Notes under the pieces: model-generated
The model's database searches: none
What the model was told of the DNA's origin: nothing
The model's input: the letters and a program-made list of their open reading frames with translations, nothing else
Assembly (NCBI GenBank): GCA_029210225.1
Contig: JARGOJ010000258.1
Span: forward strand, 1 to 9,872
Direction: 5' to 3'
Length of the DNA stretch: 9,872 nucleotides
From: Planctomycetota bacterium
GTDB taxonomy: Bacteria > Planctomycetota > J058 > JARGOJ01
Made by a program: the position numbers and the translations under genes
Shown here: one piece after another, positions 1 through 6,024 of the stretch
How positions within the stretch are numbered: the first letter of the stretch is position 1
How the letters are laid out: every line of letters starts with the position of its first letter

Positions 1-1
1 C

Positions 2-226
2 ATCATTCGCACCTGCAAGAAAATGGGCATCCGAAGTGTGGCCATCTATTCTGATGCCGACCGAGGAACGCCATACACAAGAGAAGCTGATCAGGCCGTG
101 CATATTGGCGGAAATGAACTGGCGACCTCTTACTTGGACCAAGACAAGATTATTGCAGCGGCTACCAAAGTTGGAGCGGATGCCATTCATCCCGGTTTCG
201 GTTTCCTTTCGGAGAATCGTCCGTGA
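2..226 (+). pseudogene. Biotin carboxylase N-terminal fragment (acyl-CoA carboxylase alpha subunit), open at the left edge and truncated on the right
   Basis: The frame is open from base 2 and reads IIRTCKKMGIRSVAIYSDAD, ending with HPGFGFLSEN. These are hallmarks of the N-terminal (pre-ATP-grasp) subdomain of biotin carboxylase, as in AccC or the alpha subunits of propionyl-, methylcrotonyl- and acetyl-CoA carboxylases. The family carboxylates biotin with ATP and bicarbonate. About 72 family-like residues are visible, matching roughly residues 17-87 of E. coli AccC. The true start lies left of the window. After SEN the expected continuation (A-[DN]-F-A) is missing. The frame reads Arg-Pro and stops at TGA 224-226. 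The ATP-grasp and biotin carboxylase C-terminal domains (about 360 or more residues) are absent, so this copy cannot be active if the sequence is correct. The sequence right of base 217 belongs to an unrelated aminotransferase gene. Family identity is very secure. Whether this is a natural pseudogene or an assembly join cannot be decided here. Confidence 0.9.
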
Positions 227-1098
227 CCTTTATCGCGACCGCGAACGCTGTCAGTATGACCGGGGCCAAGGTCGTCATTGCTGACATTGACCCAAACACA
301 TTGAATTTATGCGCCGATTCAGCCTCAAAATTAATTAACTCTCGAACAAAAGCCATCATTCCCGTCCATGTCAGCGGCCGAGCCGCGAATTTACCGGCCT
401 TAAAAGAGCTTTGTGACAGCCACGGATTAGTGTTGATTGAAGACGCCGCTGAGGCCTTCCTCTCGAAGAACTTCGGCGCAGCCTTAGGAACTCATGGGAA
501 TACTGGGATCTTCTCATTCTCTCCTATGAAGACTATCACCACTGGTCAAGGCGGCGCGATCATGACGAATGATTCAGACGTTCATAGCCGATTAAGAGAG
601 TTAAAAGATCAGGGCCGCCCAGTTCGAGGAACCGGAGGTGCTGATACACATGTGAGCGTCGGATTCAATTTCAAGCTGACAAACATCCAAGCGGCGATGG
701 GTTTGGCCCAATTGAACAGAGTTGATGCAAGGCTTCAGCGAATGAGGCGCACCTACGAGATCTATCGCACGGAGTTGTCTGGAATTGAAGGATTCAATCT
801 GGTTGGTTTCGATTTAGAAGCGGGTGAAGTGCCCCAATGGATCGACGCGGTCAGCCCTCGGAGAGAGCAGTTAATAGATCAGCTAAAAGTAAATAAAATG
901 GATTGCCGACGCTTTTGGCATCCTGTCCACAGGCAGGCCCCCTATCGACAGAATGACAGCGAATTTCCAAAGGCGAGCAAAGCAGCAGATCAAGCTTTTT
1001 GGCTGCCAAGCGCATTCACGGTGACCGATGAAGATATACTCAAGGTCTGTCAGGTCATTCTGAAATTCTTCAAGAAGAGCCCCCGTCACCATGACTGA
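218..1098 (+). pseudogene. DegT/DnrJ/EryC1 PLP-dependent sugar aminotransferase, N-terminus missing
   Basis: This is a fold-type I aminotransferase of the family that aminates keto-sugar nucleotides (perosamine- or quinovosamine-type pathways). Numbering from GTG 223, it has TFIATANAV (2-10), the pyridine-nitrogen Asp in IEDAAEAF (Asp74), the Schiff-base Lys in SPMKTITTGQGG (Lys103), FNFKLTNIQAAMGLAQL (148-164) and a normal C-terminal domain. It yields 291 residues, against about 370 usual. The missing 80 or so N-terminal residues include the glycine/threonine loop that binds the PLP phosphate and part of the dimer interface. Family similarity begins at about base 218, exactly where biotin carboxylase similarity ends. 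GTG 223 overlaps the upstream TGA (GTGA) and has GGAGA at 211-215, so a short protein could be made, but it probably would not work. The 3' end overlaps the next glycosyltransferase by 8 bases (ATG 1091, TGA 1096-1098), which implies an operon. The substrate cannot be told from sequence alone. Confidence 0.92.
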
Positions 1099-1912
1099 TA
1101 ATGTCGCATCAGAGCCGCTATCTGGCGACAATGTCCAACCGAAGTTGAGCATTGTCATTCCCTATTTGAACGAGGGAATTCAACTAAGTATGATGTTAAA
1201 GCTTTCGAGCGCGTTGCTGCATTTCCCCTGTGAAATTCTCGTTATGACCGACAACTTGAATCAACAAGAGATTAGCAACGATATCGACAAGCTGCGCAAT
1301 CCCGCTGTTAAGATCCGCTCTGTCGCCAAAGAAGTGAATTGCAATCTCCACAGGGCTTTATCATTGGCTTTGGAACAAGCTCAAGCCGAACTTGTGCTCA
1401 TTTTTGCCGCCGACGAAGTCGGGCCCATTCTTGCTATCGAGGCTATGTTGAAACTGATGGACGAAGGCTGTGACATGGTTTCATGCACTCGCTATGCCCA
1501 TGGAGGACGCCGCCTGGGAGGCTCGTGGTTGGCGTCCCTGCTATCCAAACTCGCCAACATGAGCTTTCAATTGCTCGCGGCTTCGGCCCTCACTGACTCA
1601 ACGACCGGAGTTAAGCTCTTTCGAAAGGAGCTTTTTCAAAAACTGGATCTGACAGCCAAGCCTGTTGGTTGGGCCCTTGCTTTTGAGATGGCCATCAAGG
1701 TCCAGAAGATGGGTCTCACCTTGGGGGAGGTTCCCATCATCTCCATAGATCGATTGTATGGAGGACGATCTCGCTTCAACTTGTTCACTTGGAGTTTTGA
1801 GTATCTCCGTTGGTTTCTCTGGGGTTGCTGGACATTGCGCCGAACACCAGGCCGAAGCTTAGCCTCCGACACAAAAATCAGTGAGGGATCGCTGTCCGTT
1901 CTTCTCCGCTAA
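1091..1912 (+). CDS. GT2 family glycosyltransferase (polyprenyl-phosphate-sugar synthase type), divergent copy
   Basis: This 273-residue GT-A fold enzyme belongs to the group related to dolichyl/polyprenyl-phosphate mannosyltransferases, without C-terminal membrane spans. It shows LSIVIPYLNEG (19-29), the acidic site FAADE (105-109, in place of the usual DAD), CTRYAHGGRRLGGS (132-145), LTDSTTGVKLFRKE (167-180) and a basic, aromatic C-terminal segment (about 230-250) that could sit on the membrane. It aligns without gaps in its core to the second GT2 in this window (start 2672), so the two are paralogues. Unlike that copy, it has NCN (83-85) where the other has GRG, and DNLNQQ (54-59) in place of DSPDDQ. 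These are the nucleotide-binding and N-G-x-G-type loop regions, so donor specificity or activity may have changed. It overlaps the aminotransferase stop by 8 bases. Its TAA overlaps the convergent acetyltransferase stop by 4 bases. Family is confident; donor and acceptor are unknown. Confidence 0.88.
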   Translation: MTDNVASEPLSGDNVQPKLSIVIPYLNEGIQLSMMLKLSSALLHFPCEILVMTDNLNQQEISNDIDKLRNPAVKIRSVAKEVNCNLHRALSLALEQAQAELVLIFAADEVGPILAIEAMLKLMDEGCDMVSCTRYAHGGRRLGGSWLASLLSKLANMSFQLLAASALTDSTTGVKLFRKELFQKLDLTAKPVGWALAFEMAIKVQKMGLTLGEVPIISIDRLYGGRSRFNLFTWSFEYLRWFLWGCWTLRRTPGRSLASDTKISEGSLSVLLR

Positions 1913-2469
1913 CAGCCCTGCTCAGTTGACTCCGATTGATACTGGTCAAACTTCTTTTCGAGGTAGTCGCGCTGCTTTCTGACCTCATCCTTGTCTCGGG
2001 CTTTGAGCTTGCGAATGGGCACTCCTGCATAGACATGCCATGCCTCGAATGAAAAGTTTGCTGGCACGAAGCTGAGCGCTCCGATGGTCACTCCCTCAGG
2101 TATCTTTTGTTGCGGCATAATGACGGCATTCGAGCCGATGATTGTGAGCGCGCCGATCTCGACATCGCCCATGATGCTATGACGAGGATAGGAAAGCTCT
2201 GGGGGCGTGAGACAAGCCATGTCTCGAACAAAGTCATCGCTGGCGCACCATATTTTGACTCCAGCCGACACAGAGCTATAGTCACCAAGCGAGAACCGCT
2301 GGTCCCTGCCCCCAGCGATACTGACGCCATTGGCGATGTGGCAAAAGCGCCCTATGCTCAACTGCGTCGAGAAATAACAAAAGTCGTCAATGATAGAGCC
2401 TAAACCTATTGTGAAGGAGTCGGGAACACGAATGCGGATGTTCTTCGAGACTATGGGATCAAGTTTCAT
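1909..2469 (-). CDS. Left-handed beta-helix (hexapeptide-repeat) O/N-acetyltransferase, WbbJ/CatB-like
   Basis: This 186-residue protein is made almost wholly of hexapeptide-repeat turns, for example IGRFCHIANGVSI (39-51), LGDYSSVSAGVKI (61-73), MGDVEIGALTIIGSNAVIM (100-118) and IPEGVTIGALSFV (123-135). An AGVP exit loop (148-151) is typical of acetyl-CoA-dependent sugar acetyltransferases. His44 is a candidate catalytic base. The basic and acidic helix at about 155-178 is a C-terminal cap. Length fits the family (about 180-220). Similar proteins in O-antigen clusters acetylate an amino sugar or a hydroxyl of the repeat unit. With an aminotransferase nearby, N-acetylation of the new amine is a reasonable but unproven guess. 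The start at 2469 has AAAGG about 9 bases upstream. The gene runs against its neighbours: its TAG (1911-1909) overlaps the TAA of the GT2 gene, and it diverges from the second GT2. This suggests insertion or inversion between two duplicated glycosyltransferases. Confidence 0.88.
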   Translation of the reverse strand: MKLDPIVSKNIRIRVPDSFTIGLGSIIDDFCYFSTQLSIGRFCHIANGVSIAGGRDQRFSLGDYSSVSAGVKIWCASDDFVRDMACLTPPELSYPRHSIMGDVEIGALTIIGSNAVIMPQQKIPEGVTIGALSFVPANFSFEAWHVYAGVPIRKLKARDKDEVRKQRDYLEKKFDQYQSESTEQGC

Positions 2470-2671
2470 GGAGCCGAACCTTTATCATGCGATGTTGACC
2501 CGTTGATTTTACCGTTTTAGCCGCTTTCCGGACGGGAACGACGAGAACATTCGAAGAGAGGTCTCCAACATTGGTCCAGAATGCTCTTATCAGAGTCCAA
2601 AATGTTAGCCTATGGGGGTTAAAAACGTCCGTCAAGATCGGCTTCCGGCCCTTCGAGTATTCCATGGAGAT

Positions 2672-3508
2672 ATGGCTGAGACACCTGTAAAACTAAGTAT
2701 TGTGGTGCCTGTCAGGCACGAGGGCCCGAACCTCACAATCATGTTTCGGCTGCTGAATGCGGTCTTAGAAATCCCTTTCGAGGTCCTCGTTGTTTATGAC
2801 TCCCCGGATGATCAAACGATTGAGTACATTGAGGCCATTCAGCGCGATCATTCCCATTTGAGGGGAATTCTGAATACCTTCGGGCGTGGCGTAATCAATG
2901 CATTTAAGGCCGGAGTGCAAGACGCCAAGGGCGACTGGGTGCTCATTTTTGCGGCAGACGAAGTCGGGCCTATTTTGGCCCTCGATTCCCTGCTTGCTTT
3001 GATGGATCAAGGTTGTGACTTTGTCTCGTGCACAAGGTATGCCTATGGCGGTCGACGCTTGGGCGGATCTAGAATTGGGCACCTGTTATCGAAGACCGCG
3101 AACTGGTGGTTTCAGGTCCTCGCTGGATGTGTGATGACAGATGCGACGACGGGCATCAAAATTTTTCGACGCGAGATATTCGAGAAGCTTGAGCTCTCGT
3201 CCAATCCAGTGGGTTGGGCAGTCGCATTTGAAATGGCGATCAAAGCGCAGATGCTCGGATTGAAAATTGGCGAAGCCCCTATCATTTCAATCGACCGGCT
3301 CTTTGGAGGTCAATCGACCTTCCGCCTTGGATCTTGGGTGAAAGGGTATTCACGTTGGTTTTATTGGGGTATCAAAACCCTACGCGGTAGCACAAAAAAA
3401 ATGTATCGGAAAGATGTTTTACGCATCCGGCCCCAAGATCAGATTCCATTCACTTTGCCACCTCCACAGGACTCCGACCAAGGGATGACGGAAAAGAGCC
3501 CCCAATGA
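2672..3508 (+). CDS. GT2 family glycosyltransferase (polyprenyl-phosphate-sugar synthase type), paralogue of the 1091-1912 gene
   Basis: From ATG 2672 this is a 278-residue GT2 enzyme. It shows LSIVVPVRHEGPN (8-20), VLVVYDSPDDQT (38-49, nucleotide-binding Asp), GRGVINAFKAG (71-81), IFAADEVGP (92-100), CTRYAYGGRRLGGS (120-133) and MTDATTGIKIFRRE (155-168). These match single-domain relatives of dolichyl-phosphate mannose synthase, which transfer a sugar from a nucleotide donor to a polyprenyl phosphate at the inner face of the cytoplasmic membrane. All motifs are intact here, unlike the paralogue. ATG 2612 in the same frame would add 20 residues that are not family-like. ATG 2672 puts LSIVVP at the usual distance, but its GGAGA (2666-2670) is unusually close, so the start is uncertain. 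The 3' end overlaps the next gene as ATGA (3505-3508), so the two are probably translationally coupled. The proline-rich tail (about 253-278) is extra compared with the paralogue. Confidence 0.88.
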   Translation: MAETPVKLSIVVPVRHEGPNLTIMFRLLNAVLEIPFEVLVVYDSPDDQTIEYIEAIQRDHSHLRGILNTFGRGVINAFKAGVQDAKGDWVLIFAADEVGPILALDSLLALMDQGCDFVSCTRYAYGGRRLGGSRIGHLLSKTANWWFQVLAGCVMTDATTGIKIFRREIFEKLELSSNPVGWAVAFEMAIKAQMLGLKIGEAPIISIDRLFGGQSTFRLGSWVKGYSRWFYWGIKTLRGSTKKMYRKDVLRIRPQDQIPFTLPPPQDSDQGMTEKSPQ

Positions 3509-4482
3509 AATCGACAAAACACTACCTCGTCACTGGCGGCACCGGCTTTATAGGCTCGGCCTTAGTCCGCGCCTTGATTCAAGAAGGCCAGAAAGTCAGG
3601 GTTTTAGACAACAACTCTCGGGGGCGTCGGGCCCGGCTCTCCGACTTGGACGGTCAATTTCAATTCATTGAAGCGGACATTCGTGATGCTGAGGCGGTCG
3701 CCGAAGCGTGCAAAGGCGTGGATAGCGTCATTCACCTCGCCTATGTCAATGGCACTGAGTTCTTTTACAAGCATCCCGAGTTAATTCTAGACATCGGTAT
3801 TCGAGGCATGCTCAATGTGATTGACGGCTGCCGAGCCCACGGAATTCGGGAGTTGGTGGTGGCGTCGAGCTCCGAGGTCTATCAAATGCCGCCGTCGATT
3901 CCCACCACCGAGGACGTACCCATGATCGTCCCAGACCCGCTAAACCCGCGCTATTCATACGGCGGAGGAAAAATACTCTGGGAGCTTATGGCGTTAAACT
4001 ATGGTCGGACGGGCTTTGACCGCGTCATGATTTTCAGACCCCACAACGTCTACGGGCCGGATATGGGTTGGGAGCATGTCCTACCCCAATTTGCGATGCG
4101 AGTCAAAGCGGCCATCGCCGAAAATCCAACCGGTCCCCTGCCCTTCAAAATCCAAGGCGACGGATCGGAAACCCGTGCTTTTGTCCATATTGACGACTTT
4201 ACCGCCGGTCTCCTCAAGATCATCGACAACGGCGAGCATCTCAATATCTACAACATCGGAAACGATGAAGAGGTCACGATTAAGCACTTGCTTGACCTCG
4301 TGTTCAAGGAGGTTCAGAGAGACTACTCCCTTGAAACAAGCGAATTGACCAAAGGCAGCACGCCCCGGCGTTGCCCCGACATCAGCAAGCTCCGTGGACT
4401 CGGTTTCCAGCCAGCCATTCCAATCGCAGAGGGGATGAAGAGCATCGTCGACTGGTATTTGGCGAATGACCGCCCAGACTAA
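3505..4482 (+). CDS. NAD-dependent epimerase/dehydratase (extended SDR), nucleotide-sugar type
   Basis: This 325-residue extended short-chain dehydrogenase/reductase has a Rossmann motif GGTGFIG (11-17), Asp35 after beta-2 (NAD rather than NADP preference), ADIRD (57-61), HLAY (77-80), the catalytic Ser in VVASSSEVY (118-126), Tyr152 and Lys156 in the YxxxK motif (YGGGK), then RPHNVYGP (178-185) and a C-terminal sugar-binding part. Members act on UDP- or dTDP-sugars as 4-epimerases, 4,6-dehydratases or reductases. The sequence alone does not choose between these. The dehydratase Asp-Glu pair after the active-site Thr is not seen: SSSEVY stands there. I therefore lean towards epimerase, decarboxylase-like or reductase function over 4,6-dehydratase. 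The triple glycine in YGGGK is uncommon; YGASK or YSASK is usual. The start codon overlaps the GT2 stop (ATGA), which implies coupled expression. No clear terminator follows. Confidence 0.9.
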   Translation: MKSTKHYLVTGGTGFIGSALVRALIQEGQKVRVLDNNSRGRRARLSDLDGQFQFIEADIRDAEAVAEACKGVDSVIHLAYVNGTEFFYKHPELILDIGIRGMLNVIDGCRAHGIRELVVASSSEVYQMPPSIPTTEDVPMIVPDPLNPRYSYGGGKILWELMALNYGRTGFDRVMIFRPHNVYGPDMGWEHVLPQFAMRVKAAIAENPTGPLPFKIQGDGSETRAFVHIDDFTAGLLKIIDNGEHLNIYNIGNDEEVTIKHLLDLVFKEVQRDYSLETSELTKGSTPRRCPDISKLRGLGFQPAIPIAEGMKSIVDWYLANDRPD

Positions 4483-4651
4483 TCGCCCTCAGGCCTCCTA
4501 ATGAGTCTTTGACAGAATCTGGAGCTGAAACCGCTTCGACAGCACCGAGCACTTCCTAAACAAGCACGGTGACCGTTTGGATGAATCGGTATAGGATTTC
4601 CTTAAAGAACTCGGTAATATCAGGCGCAGCAGCAGCGCGTTTACGTTCTCC

Positions 4652-4680
4652 TTAATAGGTCCGAGCGAGCCCAATATAGA
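4652..4680 (+). promoter_or_regulatory. Candidate sigma-70-like promoter for the C-methyltransferase
   Basis: TTAATA (4652-4657) and TATAGA (4675-4680) are separated by 17 bases. Each matches 4 of 6 consensus positions. Transcription would start near 4687 and give a leader of about 50 bases before ATG 4739. The call rests only on pattern and spacing. Confidence 0.3.
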
Positions 4681-4724
4681 CAAACATGGCTCCCCATGAC
4701 AGCCATTCTCAACCTGCCAAGAAC

Positions 4725-4730
4725 GAGGAA
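4725..4730 (+). promoter_or_regulatory. Ribosome binding site deciding the methyltransferase start
   Basis: GAGGAA lies 8 bases before ATG 4739. This is the clearest Shine-Dalgarno site in the left half of the window. It supports 4739 as the start and argues against the overlapping frame that opens at 4686. Confidence 0.6.
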
Positions 4731-4738
4731 AATCCCCT

Positions 4739-5992
4739 ATGGGTCAGCATTCACTCTCTATTTCAAAGTGCCAGATTTGCCAAAGTCAAGAGCTTGAGCC
4801 TGTGCTTTTCCTGGGTTATGTGCCTCCTGTTAATCAAATGGAAGCTGTTGGTAGCGCCCCAAAAGAAGAGCTCATGTTCCCGCTGAACCTTCTTCATTGT
4901 CAGGCTTGCTCCCTTGTGCAAATTGGCCTGAAAGTCGACGCGAAGATACTGTTCCCGCCAAGCTACCCCTACACAAGCGGGACCACTCGCATTCTTCGCG
5001 ATAACTTCGCTCATCTTCACAGCGAATGCCGTCGCCTCGGTTTTGTGAATGACTCCAGCTTCTGCATTGACATCGGGTCGAACGACGGCACGCTCTTGAG
5101 CAACTTTCATCAGAGCGGCTGTAAGGTTCTTGGAATCGAACCGACCGACCAGGGCGACTTAGCAAACTCACGAGGAATAAACACTCACAAGGCCTTCTTT
5201 AGTGAGGCCACCGCGAAGGCTGTCGCCAAAGAACATGGGCGTGCTCACCTGATCACTGCCGCCAATGTCTTTGCCCACATATGGGATGTCGACGACGTCG
5301 CAAGGGGCATTAAGGCTCTTCTCACAGATGACGGAGTCTTCATCTCTGAGAATCACTACTTGCTGCCCTTAGTTCAAACTCTTCAATACGACACGATCTA
5401 CCACGAACATTTGCGCTACTACTCCCTCCATGCCCTTCAGAAGCTCTTCGACAATCATGGCTTCGAGATTTTCCGCGCCGAGCGTATTCCCACACACGGA
5501 GGCTCCGTGCGCGTGTTTAGCGCCCTAAAGGGTCAAAGGCCTATCGATTCGTCCGTCCATGACCTTCTCCAAGAAGAAAGAGACGCCGGCTTGCTTGAGT
5601 CAGCGACATATAAGAAATTCGCAAGGGACGTCGCTCAAACAAAGCTCGACCTCATGAGCGCCCTTAAATCAATCAAAGACAAGGGGCAAAAAGTCTACGG
5701 GATCGCTGCCCCTTCGCGAGCCAGTACCTTGATTACCTACACTGGCCTCGACCATGAGATTGTCGACTGTGTGCTTGAGATCAAAGGATCGCATAAGATT
5801 GGTAAATATATGCCGGGAACAAGAATCCCAGTGCTTGATGAGGAGGCGCTCTTCAACGATCAACCTGAATATGCCTTGATGCTGGGTTGGCATATTGCTG
5901 AGGAGCTCATGCCAAAACTACGAAAGAAAGGCTTTAAGGGCCAGTTCATCGTGCCGCTCCCGAAGGTACAAATCGTCGATATTGAATCGTAA
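4739..5992 (+). CDS. NDP-sugar C-methyltransferase, TylC3/NovU/TcaB9-like
   Basis: This 417-residue SAM-dependent methyltransferase has the three-part build of sugar C-methyltransferases. An N-terminal zinc-binding domain has Cys11, Cys14, Cys54 and Cys57 (CQIC and CQAC). The Rossmann SAM domain has motif I CIDIGSNDGTLL (109-120), and YHEHLRYYS (221-229) carries the Tyr, Glu and His that act in catalysis in TcaB9. The C-terminal Methyltransf_14 domain begins at about VYGIAAPSRAST (319-330). Length matches the family (about 400-420). The known reaction is transfer of a methyl group to a carbon, usually C3, of an NDP-4-keto-6-deoxysugar, giving branched sugars. All visible key residues are present, so it is probably active. 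It is preceded by a good ribosome binding site and a candidate promoter of its own. Placement beside amination and epimerisation genes suggests a branched amino or deoxysugar in the surface glycan. Substrate and carbon position are not readable. Confidence 0.92.
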   Translation: MGQHSLSISKCQICQSQELEPVLFLGYVPPVNQMEAVGSAPKEELMFPLNLLHCQACSLVQIGLKVDAKILFPPSYPYTSGTTRILRDNFAHLHSECRRLGFVNDSSFCIDIGSNDGTLLSNFHQSGCKVLGIEPTDQGDLANSRGINTHKAFFSEATAKAVAKEHGRAHLITAANVFAHIWDVDDVARGIKALLTDDGVFISENHYLLPLVQTLQYDTIYHEHLRYYSLHALQKLFDNHGFEIFRAERIPTHGGSVRVFSALKGQRPIDSSVHDLLQEERDAGLLESATYKKFARDVAQTKLDLMSALKSIKDKGQKVYGIAAPSRASTLITYTGLDHEIVDCVLEIKGSHKIGKYMPGTRIPVLDEEALFNDQPEYALMLGWHIAEELMPKLRKKGFKGQFIVPLPKVQIVDIES

Positions 5993-6024
5993 CTCAATTT
6001 TCATGACTCAGTGGGCACCGCGAT

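Larger units (their letters stand above)
4483..4738 (+). other. Intergenic gap with possible degraded coding sequence
   Basis: This 256-base stretch lies between the epimerase and the methyltransferase. The plus frame beginning at base 4508 reads as plausible protein, with segments such as RFDSTEHFLNKHGDRLDESV (4532-4591) and DFLKELGNIRRSS. It is broken by in-frame stops at 4526-4528 and 4592-4594 and has no credible start. That is what a decayed gene end could look like, but I do not recognise the family and chance is not excluded. No rho-independent terminator follows the epimerase. The last 90 bases hold a candidate promoter and the ribosome binding site of the methyltransferase, annotated separately. 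Confidence 0.3.

Noticed and set aside
2107..2403. 98-residue plus-strand open frame inside the acetyltransferase gene
   Set aside because: It is antisense to a clear hexapeptide-repeat protein and has no recognisable domain.
2459..2665. 68-residue minus-strand open frame upstream of the acetyltransferase
   Set aside because: It has no family-like sequence, overlaps the divergent regulatory gap and the acetyltransferase start, and is better explained as chance.
4509..4514. Perfect -35-like TTGACA after the epimerase
   Set aside because: No -10-like hexamer lies 15-19 bases downstream, so it is not supported as a promoter.
4686..4886. 66-residue plus-strand open frame overlapping the methyltransferase start
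   Set aside because: It has no ribosome binding site or family features. The overlapping methyltransferase frame has its zinc-site cysteines in this stretch.
5993..6024. Possible bidirectional terminator between the methyltransferase and the GT-C gene
   Set aside because: No stable stem followed by a T-tract can be drawn in these 32 bases.
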